A stretch of DNA of 64,000 nt from Hemileia vastatrix (GCA_030280995.1 JASXTE010000001.1:13487001-13551000); one strand, 5' to 3'; shown: positions 23,267 through 34,161, counted from the stretch's first letter. Translations and numbers: made by a program. The notes: generated by a model not told the origin, from the letters alone.

Positions 23267-23413
23267 TGTTAGGTTTAGATTAGTGAGAACCGCAACTGCG
23301 GCCTTTAATGTATGTAGACTGTGTGCGTGAGTCCCCTCTCTTCATTCTGACACGGGGTGAAGAGAGCGAGCTTACCATTGGGGCTGTGGGATTTGGGTGC
23401 ACAGGGCATTTCA
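23267..23413 (+). repeat. Copia-1 5' LTR
   Basis: 147 bp, TGTTAGG...TTTCA. It contains CATTCTGACACGGGGTGAAG and TTACCATTGGGGCTGTGGGA, which occur twice in the 3' LTR. Confidence 0.85.
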
Positions 23414-23640
23414 GGTTATGGGCGTTTAGTGCGTTACCAGTTGCAGACAAAGAACAAGCAAGTAAAGAAAGAAAAATACAAGATATATAAAATAATCACA
23501 AGAGTCATCAAGTTGTTTAGATATTATAGATAATAGAAACAAGAAATATAAATAATAATAATAAAAAAAAAAAAAAAAAAAAAAAAACAGTTTAATTTTT
23601 TTCTTCTTCTCTATTTTTTTGTCTTCTTTAATAAAATCAA

Positions 23641-26600
23641 AATGTCATATCTTTCTTACTCAAATTGGAGGTCTTGTTACCGTTCATCTGGCCCTACCGC
23701 TACATTTTTTTGCTCCTATGGGACTTCTCCTTTCTGCTCTCATCATCAATACGATTCTCATTCCACTACTCCCCAATCTCCACAAAAACTGGCTTTGTTT
23801 GACCCCTATGCAACTGATCATATGAGTGGGGATTTATCTATATTTTCTGAATTGCAATACTTACCTCAAAAGATTCTCTTATTGTCAAGGATGATCCTGA
23901 ATCTCAACAGTTTGTAACAGGAATTGGCTCCATCATCCTGAAAGGCTTTGATAACTCCAACTTCATCATCAAAAGAGTTTTTTTCTGCCCAACTGCTAGC
24001 AGTACCTTAATTTCTGGATCTGCATTATTAAAGTCTGGGGTTTCATTCTATGCCAATGCAGCAAATCATTTTGTTCTGAAAAAAGGTGATACTGAATTAG
24101 CTAAAGCAAAGTGGTCTAGTGGAAACAAGTGGTTTCTCAGAATGTGGTATGGTCCTTTTCCTCAATGTAATGCTACCTCTATTTCCTCTTCTCCGTCTTC
24201 CAAGCCGTCAGTTCCATTTTTGTCACTTGACCCCCCAATTCAGTGGCAACCTAATTCAACTCGACAGCCTGAAAGTGAACTCATGAAGTGGCATTGGATG
24301 CTTGGACATGTCAGCTTACGAGTTATGAAAAGGCTTTTTGCTTCTGGTGTTGCCCTTGGTCTTCCCTCCTCTCTTCCTCCTGGAATTATTGATTGTGAAG
24401 AATGTCGTCTTTGCAAGAATGTCCAAAGACACACACTGCTTCCAACTGAACGTGATCCTGAACCTTTGAAAAGTATTGTCTCAGATGTTTTGGGTCCCTT
24501 TGAAGTGGCAACATTTAATGAAGCACGCTATATTGTTTCCTTTCGAGATGTGAAGACAAGCTACTCTGATATTGAAATCATTCAATCAAAAAATGAAGTC
24601 CTTGATGCTTTTATATGATTTCATTTAAAAATGGAGCGGTTAACTAGTTTCAAACTGAAGATTCTTTGTTCAGGTAATGGTGGAGAATATCTTAATCAAA
24701 AGATGCAAAAATATCTATCACAACATGGAATTCAGTGGGAACATTCTATGCCTTATCATTCTGAACAAAATGGAGTTGCCAAACGCTACAACAGGACTGT
24801 TTCTGATATGGGTAGGACAATGCTTTATGACAGTGGTTTGTCAAAGTTCTTTTGGGGTGCGTGTCACGCGCCACGTGACACTCGAGGCGAAATCAACTCA
24901 TTAAATCAATAATATCGAGTCCTAAATCTATACTCGAAGCGCAGAAAGCAATTCTCCATAGCAACTGCGATTTTCCTTTGTGTACTTACTATTTAACTGC
25001 GCTAGCCTAAACTCTAAATCTAAATTAGTCAATCTCCCAATAGGGTACATTAGTCCTTTTCAATAAGCGACGCACAGCTCTAGGTTCAACGAAATAGTAC
25101 AGTAGTAGTTTTTCATTAAAGTTTTGTTAATTAATTAAAAAGGGGTAAATTGAGCATGGACGGTTATTTAGCGAAGAGGGTCTAAGTGTATGTTAGTAAT
25201 GGTCAATGGAATGGGAATGGTGCAATGGAAGGGAGGTCAATGCGAGGAGGAACAAAGGATATAAAAGGGGTTGGGTATTTGGTTTGATATTCCTTAGAAT
25301 TAAATTATAAAATTGTATTTACATTAATAGTGGTAAATCTTTAAAGTTAAAATCATTGTTATTGTATCTTTCTCTTATTTTCTCAATATTCATTTCTAAA
25401 TCCTAAATCTTTGATTATTGAGTTTCCAACCCTTCATGAGATTTTAAGAATTACTATTACCTCTGAAACTAGTCTATAATTCTTCTCGAACAAACCTCGA
25501 ACCTGTAGCTATTACTTCGAGTGACCTTCGAATCATTTCCTCGAATCATTCCTCTGTGCTTCGAAGAAGTTTCTAAATCCCTCATCTCACTTTCAGGAAC
25601 ATCCTCGACCTTGTGCGTAGGTCGTCCGGTGACAGTGCGGCATTTTTGTGGGCAGCTTATCTTCATAACCGACTTCCCAATTCAGTTTCTATTTCAAAAA
25701 CTCCCTATGAAGCAATGTTCAAGAGAAAACCTCAACTTGATTTGTTACGGACTTTTGGAGAAGTGGCCTTTTTTCATGTTGCAAAATCTCAACGGTTGAA
25801 ACTTGATGTGAGGGCAGTGAAATGTTATGTGGTTGGGTATGTGGAGGGTGGTAAAGGTTGGCTTTTTTGGGATCAAAAAAGCAACAGGCTTATTCAATCT
25901 GCTTTTGCTGAATTCCCTTCACGTGCAACAACTCAAAAAGTTTCTGAAAAGCGAAATAACTCTAAATCACCTGATATTGCAGAAGAACAGCTGCCTCAAG
26001 ATAAAAGTGATGTGATTCCATCTTCAGAAAAGCATGGTCTTCCATTTATAGTGAATTCATTAACTCTTGGTGATTTTGAACTTGATAAAAGACTACTGGA
26101 TCAAGATGCTGTTGGAACTGAAATTCAAAATACTTTCTTAGAATTGTTCCCTGATGCACCAAAAACATATAAGCAAGCTATGAAAAGTGAAGACAGTCAT
26201 CAATGGTCTTTAGCTTGCAAAAATGAACTTGAGAATCTTGCCAGGAAGAAAGTTTGGTCACTTGTTAAACCTCCACCTGGCATCAAAGCTCTTGGAGCAC
26301 GATGAATTTTTGCTATTAAACCAGGACTTTTAGCTGATGACCCTAAGCGTTTCAAGGCACGTTATGTAGCTCAAGGATTTTTGCAGCAATATGGCCATGA
26401 TTTTCAAGAAACTTTTGCTCCTACTGCTACCTTCACATCTCTACGATTAATTTTTACTCTGGCAGCAAAGTTTAACTGGTTTGTTCATTCTTTTGATGTG
26501 GTTGCAGCTTATTTGAATAGTCCTATTGAAGAGGAAGTTTATGTCCACCCACCTGAAGGACTTGAAGAAAACGATGGCACTTTAGTATGCCGGTTGCACA

Positions 26601-27694
26601 AAGCTCTCTATGGTACAAAGCAAGCAGCAAGATGTTGGTGGAAGTTCATTGCGGAAAAGTTGAAAAATTTGGACTATGAACCGAGTCTTTTTGATAATTC
26701 TGTCTATATTTTAAAGAAGAATCTGGGTTCATCAGTTATCTGGCTTCATGTGGATGATGGAATTGTGGCATGTGATTCTCATGAAACTTTGAAGAAGTTG
26801 GAAAAAGATTTGGCTGGAGTTTTGGAAATTAAGTGGAAGGAAAAGGTGGATCGAATAGTGGGTTTAGATGTGGAAAGAGTCAGGGATGGGTTTATTTTGT
26901 CTCAAGCTCCTCTTGCTCAGAGGATCAGCAAACTTCATAATCCTTCTCAATCGCATACTAAGGCTCCCCTTCCAAGTAAGTGTAACCTGGTTTCAGCAGA
27001 TCCATCATCTTCTCCAATCGACCCCCTGGGCTTCCTGTCAATTGTTGGCTCTCTAAGCTACCTGGCCCAAGGAACTAGGCCAGATATTGCATATGCTGTC
27101 AATCTATTAGCACGCTTTTACAGACACCCATCAGAAGATCATTGGAAAGCTTTTAAACATCTTGTGGCTTATGTTTCAGCAACAGCTCATTTCACATTTA
27201 AGATATTTCCTTCTCATTCAGATTCAGTCGCAAAAGTTGAAGTCTATGCTGATTCAAGCTGGAGTGGGCATGAAGGTGATAGAGCTTCTCAAGGCCATAT
27301 CATATATTTCTGAAAGGTACCTATTAGCTGGAGTGCAAAACGGCAACGGACAGTGACACTATCTACTTCAACAGCAGAATACATGGCTTTTTCATCAGGT
27401 GTCAGGACTGGCTTATGGGTCAAGAACTTGCTTGAGGACTTTGTTAACTATCAAGACACAGTTCATCTTTATTGTGATAATCAGACAGCAGTGAGGACAG
27501 GAAAAGACCAATCATCAAATAAGGATACCAGACATTCAAAGAGGGATTTAAATTTTGTCAACCAGCTAATTTTCAACAAAGAAGTACTTCTTTCTTGGGT
27601 GCCTAGTAGAGATCAAAAGGCAGATTGTATGACAAAGTCATTGGGTGGTTTGAATATTCAACATTGTTTGTCTTATCTTTCAGTTGGAACTTAG
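23641..27694 (+). pseudogene. Copia-1 Pol (protease, integrase, RT, RNase H)
   Basis: No gag is recognisable before it: only about 230 bp separate the 5' LTR from this frame. The protease region reads LFDPYATDHMSGDLS, where Copia elements usually have DSGATDHM. A frameshift near 23870 follows. The GAG-pre-integrase HMLGHVS-like motif is present as HWMLGHVSLRVMKRL. Integrase: SDVLGPF (first Asp), then CSGNGGEYL (second Asp replaced by Gly) and NGVAKRYNRT (Glu replaced by Lys). RT: SFDVVAAYLNSPIEEEVYVH, KALYGTKQAARCWW and the catalytic LHVDDGIV. RNase H: EVYADSSWSGH, LSTSTAEYMAFS, HLYCDNQTAV. In-frame stops occur at 24618, 26303 (where Trp is usual) and 27311. A 773-bp solo LTR-C interrupts FFWGA/AFLWAAYLHNRLP. 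Inactive. Confidence 0.9.
24862..25634 (+). mobile_element. Solo LTR, family LTR-C
   Basis: TGTCACGCGCC...GGTGACA, 773 bp, with a perfect 5-bp target duplication GTGCG on both sides (24857-24861, 25635-25639). Removing it restores the Copia-1 integrase frame. A promoter-like GATATAAAAGGGG lies near 25258. The same family is at 29011, 44626, 63814 and in part at 18295. Confidence 0.9.
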
Positions 27695-27809
27695 TTTTTA
27701 TTTTATTTTTCCTTCATTTTTATCTTTTTCTTGTATTTTTTTTCTTTCTTTAATTCATAATCTTTTACTATTAGACTATTGGTGGTAGAGGCCTTGTTAC
27801 GAGGGGGGG

Positions 27810-28038
27810 TGTTAGGTTTAGATTAGTGAGAACCGCAACTGCGGCCTTTAATGTATGTAGACTTTGTGCGCGAGTACCCTCTCTTCATTCTGACACGGGG
27901 TGAAGAGAGTGAGCTTACCATTGGGGCTGTGGGATTCGGGTGCACAGGTTAGTAATCCTGCAATTATGATTCTGACACAGTGTGAAGAGAGCGAGCTTAC
28001 CATTGGGGCTGTGGGATTCGGGTGCACAGGGCATTACA
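27810..28038 (+). repeat. Copia-1 3' LTR with internal duplication
   Basis: 229 bp against 147 bp for the 5' LTR. The extra 82 bp is a tandem duplication of the block ATTCTGACAC...GGTGCACAGG (27886-27948 and 27968-28030) separated by GTTAGTAATCCTGCAATTATG-like filler. Confidence 0.85.
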
Positions 28039-28224
28039 GTATTCGCCACACTTGTTGCTTGATATCTCACATCAAAGAAGTTATAATATGATAGTTGTTG
28101 TGGTTTCACCTTGCACTGGTTTCCTTAGCTCACACAACAGGGAATCATCTGTTGCATACATTGTATGCGATGTCCAGTTGCTGCATGCATGCATCCAACA
28201 ATTCATGCATCCATAGCACCATTT
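28039..28224 (+). repeat. Direct repeat R, right of Copia-1
   Basis: Second copy of the 186-bp sequence that precedes the 5' LTR. Differences include ACGATCG to ATGATAG, CCTCGC to CCTTGC, TGTCGCA to TGTTGCA and AGTCGCTG to AGTTGCTG. Confidence 0.85.
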
Positions 28225-28820
28225 TGGGATGTGACAACTCTTAAAATGCATATGACAATTGACTTTGTTTTTTTATCTGCCATGCATATATAAAGTTCCT
28301 TTCATTTTTCCCTCTCAATATATTTCTAATTCCTTTCATACTATTTTCATCTCTTCACCATCTCGTCATTTTCTTCCTATATGTTCTTCCTCACTTTTTC
28401 TTCCCATTATCTCTTCTCTCTGCCATCTTCCAATGTGCTATTCCATGCTTTTTCTTTCTATAATCACTTCTCTCTGTCATATTCACTTCACCATGAGCTT
28501 CTTTCATTTTGTCATACCCTTTTTTCTTTTTTGTACTTGCCTGTGTCTCTCTTCGAGTTCCTTTTGCTTATTTATCAACCTCTTTGAATTTTTTTAGTTT
28601 TCTTTTCTTTTGTTTCCTTTAATCTCTTTTCTTCTTCAAATTCTGATCCCTTCAGCTTCCTCTCTCTTCCTCATTTTTTCTATATTACATTCATTTATTT
28701 TCTTTTATTTCAAATACAGGTACGCCAAAATTCTTTTCTACTTTGTTCTTCTGAAATCCAATCTATTCTACAATCTTTCAAAATGTGGAACAAGGACATA
28801 TTCAAGACCACTTTTGGTAC

Positions 28821-28874
<54 letters not shown>

Positions 28875-29010
28875 TACCATACCAACACTGATTTTGTCTA
28901 TATATGTTGCCCATATTATTCTAAACAAATCATTTCCCCTTTTTGTTAGAAAATATCTGTGGATCTTATTATTGGTGAGCATTAATTATTTTTTCATATC
29001 TTTTCAAATT
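28225..29010. other. Gene-free CT-rich region
   Basis: 28260-28700 is pyrimidine-rich with loose repetition of TCTTCTCTCTGCCAT and TCACTTCTCTCTGTCAT, which opens long but low-complexity Ser/Leu/Phe/Cys frames. I see no supported gene. Confidence 0.5.
28826..28867. repeat. (TA)n microsatellite
   Basis: About 20 uninterrupted TA units. Confidence 0.95.
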
Positions 29011-29799
29011 TGTCACCAGACAACCTACACACAGGGTCAAGGGTGATTCCAAAGTAAGTGAGATAACAGGAAGAGGGAAATTACAACTTTGAAACACAGA
29101 GGATTACTTTGAGGAAGTGATTCAAAGGTAGATTTAGGTGACTGACAATGGTTTGAGATAATCTTTGAGGAATAATTAATGTGTATGGTAAGAACACTAA
29201 CTATTGTGGTAAATCTCACTAAGGGTTGCAACTTAATAATCAAAGAAAGATTTAGTATTTTAGGATTTAATGAAATTGACTATTAAGAAAGAAAAGGACA
29301 AATATAAAAATAGACTAATAAGAGTTTAACTACTATTACAAATATATTTTATAATTAAATTCTAGAGAACATTGAACCAAAGTAACCCTCTTTAAATAGC
29401 CTATTCCTCCTTGCACTGACCCATTAACCAACCAGCCACCATACACCCACAGACCCATTTAATCCACCAGAGTTCCCATTTACCAATAATCTAACCTTAT
29501 AACCCTTCTACTCTGTTCCTACCTCCCAGACCTCCTAATTACCCTCAGAACTACAATTACCCCCTTTTGAAGATTGCCTCAATCACAGCGCTAGACTGTG
29601 CATACATTGCTTATGTTTGAAAAGTATAAGTGTCTCTATTTTTTAAGATAATTTAAAAGTTTGAATAGCGCCACTAATTTGAGAACACAATAGAATGTAA
29701 TTTCCCACAGTCACTTTTTGCACATTGCTAGTGGAGTTAGAGCTTGAATGGTGGGGTAGTTGAGGTACTTTCACTTTGAGTGTCACATGACACATGACA
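29011..29799 (-). mobile_element. LTR-C, 3' LTR of Gypsy-C copy 1
   Basis: On the minus strand it starts TGTCATGTGTCATGTGACAC at 29799 and ends GTCTGGTGACA at 29011 (789 bp). It is collinear with the solo LTR at 24862, including a TATTTAAAGAGG promoter region near 29390. Flanks do not match (AAATT and GATGC), consistent with one end of a larger element lying to the right. Orientation agrees with the minus-strand pol at 30190-32352. Confidence 0.8.
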
Positions 29800-29897
29800 G
29801 ATGCCCAGGTATAAAATGTGAGCTCCTTTGAGTGTGTGAAGACTTCATTACAAAACCTTTTCCCATCATCTCCTCTTATTCTTTTGATTTTAACTTT

Positions 29898-30232
29898 CTT
29901 TATTTTAAATTTCAATGCCTGAACACACCAATCCTACACCTACTCCTCCTCACCCTTGAGCTGATGGGGGACTTCCCACTTGGCAGTTCAAGACTCCCTG
30001 CAAGGCCTGTGTGGCCATGGATTTATTCTGTGTGGAGAGTATGGCCTCTCAAGGCTCTTGCAAGAAGTGAAAGTTTTGTTGATGGTGTCAAGTGGCTTGT
30101 AATTACCTGGCCCTCAATGATAAGGACAAGCTGTTCACCACAACAAAATTTTGGTCAATTGCCAACTAAAAGGCTGTTGTCAAAGATATATGGGATGTGC
30201 CCACTACTAGCAATTTGGCTGTAAATGAATTG
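29898..30232 (+). pseudogene. Antisense Zn2Cys6-like reading frame of Gypsy-C (copy 1)
   Basis: Begins ATGCCTGAACACACC just inside the LTR and reads MPEHTNPTPTPPHP, a stop, then ADGGLPTWQFKTPCKACVAM, DLFCVESMASQGSCKK. The cysteine pattern C-x2-C-x6-C-x9-C-x2-C resembles the fungal Zn2Cys6 cluster. Several stops follow (TGA at two Cys/Trp-like positions, TAA near 30165) and the frame ends where pol begins on the other strand. The homologous frame at 45538 aligns through KFW.I and DIW/ILEVP. It runs opposite to pol and to the LTR's own transcription direction. Function unknown; inferred DNA-binding. Confidence 0.6.
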
Positions 30233-32352
30233 ATTTCCACTTTGGAGGTAGCTTGAGTTGAAATGCATTTTTAGAGATTTCAGCATCAATTTCAAATGGA
30301 CCCAAGAGCTTCTCAGATAGTTTCCTAGATTGTTGAGTTTTTTGAATATTTTTTGCATTGAGCCATACATTTTTGTCTTGTTTAAAGAGTGGAGCAGATT
30401 GTTGGTGTTTATTGGCCTGTTCCTTATACCTCCGATTTGCCACTTCCAGTTTAGATTTAAGTTTTCCTTGAAGTAGTGAAATTGTTCAAAGATAAGGTTC
30501 AGCAGGATGATTTATTCCTACATGAATAAGATTGAATCAAGGATGTTGTCCATAAATAGTTTCAAAGGGAGATTGTTTTCTCAAAGAATGTGTTGAGTTT
30601 TTATAAGCAAATTTGTCCAATGGTAACCATGTGGTCCAATCCTCTTGTTGATAATTAACATACATTTGAAGATATTGTTTGAGGATTTGGTTGACTCTTT
30701 TGGTTTGCCCATCAGGTTCAGGATGATAAGCATTAGAAAGATTCCTTTTAATATTTAATTGTTAACATAATTGAGTCCAGAAAGTATAAACAAACAAAGA
30801 ACCTCTATCTGAAATAATATCATTGGTTAATCCACGTTTAGAAAATATGTGTTCTAGAAATAATTTTGCTAAATCCTCTGCTGTTGCAGTGGTAACAGTT
30901 TTGATAAAAATAGAAATTTTAGAAAATATATCAACTATAACTAGTATACTATCAAAATTATCTGATGGAGGTAATTGAGAAATAAAATCCATAGAAATTG
31001 ATTCTCAAGGTTTAGAGGGAGCTTGAAGTGGTTGAAGTAACCCATACTTCCTATGTTGAGGTACCTTCTTCCTATTAAATTCATAAACTGCTTTTATATA
31101 GGCCTTGATTCCTCTAGTCATTTATGGCCAGAAGAAATCCCTCACTATTAACTGGTAGGTTTTATCAACCCCAAAATGACCAGCTAACGGAGAATCATGT
31201 CTACTATTGAAAATCCATTATTTTATATCCTTATCATCAGGTATGACTACTCTACCTTATTTTATACTGAATCTTTGGCCCCTTGCCTCAAGAGTATTTT
31301 GTCTTTTACTCCCATACAATAATCATCTTTTGATTGAGCTTCTTGAATATTGGACAGTGGATTTTAAATTGTTTGAGTTGACATTGTATTGAGTTGATGA
31401 GTCGTTAAAATTGATTTGACATTCTCTGTGTTCTTGTTGGAAAATGCCTCCCCTCGCTCTGGGTAAACGTTTTACCAATATGACAATATGTCTGGAACTA
31501 CACAATTTTTTCCCAGGAGATAGGTGATAGTGAAAAAAAATTCAGATAAGAACTCAGCCCATCTTGATTGACGTCATGTCAAGACTTTAGAAGACATAAA
31601 GTGTTTTAAAGCATTATGATCCATTAAAATTTGAAAAGGACTATTGAGGCTGAGAAGAAAAGAACACCATTTTTTAAGACAATGAATTATAGAAAGTAAC
31701 TCTTTTTCATGAATTTCATAATTTAACTCTGTTGCAAGCAATTTAAGTGATTTGAAAGCAAAAGGATGAAACAATTTTCTTTAGGATTTAATTGGGATAT
31801 AACTCCTGCAATAGCATAATCACTAGAATCTGTCTTGACAAATGTCAAAGCAGAGGGATTGAAATGTCAATGAATTGGAGCTGTGGTGAATGGATAATTC
31901 AATGCTTTAAATTCTTTTTGCGCTGTATCAGGGAAAGCAAAGGGAATATCTTTTCTAAGAAGAGAAGTGTTATTTTTAATAGTTTTTGAGTAATATTTAA
32001 TAAATCTTCTATAGAAATTTGCAAAACCTAAAAACCCTTGTAAGGATTTTACAGATTTTGGCTCTGCCCATTCCAATATTCTTTTAAATTTCCTATCATC
32101 CATGACAAGGCTGTCAGTGGATAATGTAAATCCTAGAAAGTCAATAGACTTTAGGTGGAATTTTCACTTTGTGTGATTGGCCTAGAGACCATGCTCTCAA
32201 AGACAATTGAGAATCTGTCATACATGTTCAATATGTCACTCAAGGGTCTTTGAAAAAATTAAAATATCATCTAAATAGACAACAACAAATTGTTCAAAAA
32301 CATCATGAAAGATATCATTGAAAAAAGTTTGAAAGATTGAGGGTGTGTTGTA
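30190..32352 (-). pseudogene. Gypsy-C Pol (copy 1), RT to integrase C-terminus
   Basis: In minus-strand order: RT fragment [14 protein letters not shown] and [17 protein letters not shown] with the YLDD catalytic pair (about 32350-32236); RT thumb SLQGFLGFANFYRRFIK (31867-32103); RNase H region YEIHEKELLSIIHCLKKW with FQILMDHNALKHF (31574-31774); integrase [20 protein letters not shown] (first Asp), IISDRGSLFVYTFW (second Asp), then PDGQTKRVNQIL, where the usual Glu is Lys; then LGPFEIDAEISKNAFQLKLP as the post-integrase region (30207-30443). Several stops and frameshifts separate these. The N-terminal side is cut off at 32352 by insertion of a Gypsy-D LTR within the RT motif YNTPSIFQ. Confidence 0.85.
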
Positions 32353-33253
32353 GACAATCCTATAGTACAAGCTATAGGCCTTGACCAAGGGAGTTGGAGA
32401 AAAACCAGAAAAAATGACCCCTGTATCTTTAGAAAAACAAGTGAGATTTACCTGTTGCAGCAAATTAGAGATCTGTTTGCTAGACCCTCTAATTAAACAC
32501 TCTTGACCTTTTTAAAAGTGAAGATAATAGTCCCAGACAGACTACCAGAAAGAGTTGAAACGGACAGTAATATGTTCCAAAAAAACACAAGCCAATGAGA
32601 CAGTGAGGAACAGAGAGGTGATGAGTAAAGAGATAAGATTATTCCCTAAAAATATTCCCACGCACGCATCATACAGCCAGTGCACAGACCACCCTGAACA
32701 ATTCCCCACCCAAAATCCAGCTTTCCCAGCCTTTTCCATGCATAAAAGTGCATTTTAGCGCTTCCCCAGCGCCCAGGCAGGCACCCCTCTTCAAGGGGGG
32801 CCGCTTCTAGGCCCTAAAACACCCATACAACCCATAAATACCCTAAAAGCCCTAAAAACCCATAACTTCACTAATAAACAAGATTAACACACATAAGACA
32901 TACCAAAATGAAAAAGAAAATAAAGGAAAATAAGCTGAGACATAATAAGTGCACTTAGCTTAAGCCTACACAAGTACCACTAAGCAATAAACTTCCAATA
33001 AATACCAATAACAACACCATAACTACCCTATAAAACAAGGTAACCACCCATTGGGATACCAAAATGAAGAGAAAAGAAAGGAAATTAAGCTGAGACATAA
33101 TAAGTGACCCTTGCTTAAGCCTCCATAAACACTACTAACTATCACCTAAAGATGAAAAAATCCACTAATAACACCGTAACCCCAATAACACCCTACATAC
33201 CAAATACCCCCAAATATGCACTCCAAAGGCCTACCCAGGTTTGGATCACCACA
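32353..33253 (-). mobile_element. LTR-D, 3' LTR of a truncated Gypsy-D
   Basis: Shares with the LTRs at 49256 and 62382 the 3' block GACAATCCTATAGTA..CTATAGGCCTTGACC (plus-strand spelling) and the 5' block ending ACATCCTCCCTCAAAT. 901 bp. The polypurine tract TTTGAGGGAGGA lies immediately outside the 5' end (33254-33266), so the element body extends to the right. Confidence 0.75.
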
Positions 33254-33582
33254 TCCTCCCTCAAATCAAGAATTTCCCCATTATTCCTTTGCCAAAAACC
33301 ATGTTGAAACACCTCTCCAAAATCTTTAAAACAGCCCATTTCTCTCTTCCACCAGATCCTATTCCATCCTAAATGAACTTCTGAACCAGCATTCCAAGCT
33401 TCTTTAAAACTTCTCTTGCACCATTCCTTTAAATTCAATCTATCCCTGTAAAAAAATCTCTTTCTTCTGTCTCTGAATTCCAACTCTGGCTCTACCAGCC
33501 TCCAACAATGAAAAGTGATATCCAGTTGACCAGTCTTCCTGACTTTAACCTTCTACCAGAATAAAAAACTTCCTCATTTTAC
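33254..33582 (-). other. Gypsy-D sub-3' region with conserved NG.IL.LREDVV reading
   Basis: A minus-strand frame (33483-33193) ends with NNGEILDLREDVVIQTW across the polypurine tract and into the LTR. The corresponding place in the second Gypsy-D reads KNGDILNLREDVVFQNW. Upstream it is rich in basic and aromatic residues (RKRFFYRDRLNLKEWCKRSF). It is not recognised; it could be the C-terminus of a retroelement protein or simply purine-rich non-coding sequence. Confidence 0.35.
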
Positions 33583-34065
33583 AGTCTTGGGGGACTCACA
33601 ACCCTCAGTTTAAAGTCTTGGGGGACTAACAGTTCTCAGTTAAAAGTCTTGAAGGACTAACAGCCCTCATTTTATAGTCTTGGGGGACTCCAAAAATTCT
33701 CAGTTTATAGTCTTGGGGGACTGCAAAAACCTGAATCACAGAACCCAGAACCAGAGATCAACCAGAAAAAGATTTAGAGAATTAACTAACTTTCTAGGGT
33801 AACTGTATACAAAGCTTCCAGCCCATCAGTCACCCCCAAACTTGCCTTTACAAAATTCAGAAGTTCCCCTTGGATCCTTCTGCCTTTAAACTTCCACCTC
33901 ACACTGCCTCCCATTCCTCATTTTAGAGTCTTGGGGGACTTTCCACCAAAAAATCTTGAGCCCATAATTAAAATATCAGTTTAAAGTCTTGAAGGACTTT
34001 CCAGAAAAAATCTTGAAAATATATCCCATAAATAAAAGATCAGTTTAAAGTCTTGAAGGACATTC
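33583..34065. repeat. AGTC-TTGGGG-GACT palindromic motif array (Gypsy-D copy 1)
   Basis: The 14-bp motif AGTCTTGGGGGACT or a one- or two-base variant (AGTCTTGAAGGACT) occurs about eight times (for example 33583, 33614, 33645, 33675, 33711, 33928, 33987, 34050), usually preceded by CAGTTTAAA or TTTTATA and spaced about 30 bp in the dense part. The AGTC and GACT arms are complementary. Confidence 0.85.
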
Positions 34066-34161
34066 CAGAAAAAAAATATTGAAGATATAGCCCATGAATC
34101 CCCAAACCAAAAACCATTAAAGCCAAAACATTTAACCTCCTTTAAAAAATAAAACAAAACA

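Larger units (their letters stand above)
23267..28038 (+). mobile_element. Copia-1, Ty1/Copia retrotransposon, inactive
   Basis: The 5' LTR is TGTTAGGTTTAG...GGGCATTTCA (23267-23413) and the 3' LTR is 27810-28038. A polypurine tract GAGGGGGGG lies just before the 3' LTR, and GGTTATGGGCG follows the 5' LTR where a primer-binding site is expected. Pol domains run in Copia order (protease, integrase, RT, RNase H). A solo LTR-C (24862-25634) sits inside the integrase. No ordinary 5-bp target duplication is visible; instead a 186-bp repeat flanks both ends. Confidence 0.9.

Noticed and set aside
28259..28891. Overlapping open frames of 68-112 codons
   Set aside because: They come from CT-rich and (TA)n low-complexity sequence; the peptides are Ser/Leu/Phe or Tyr-Ile repeats with no motif.
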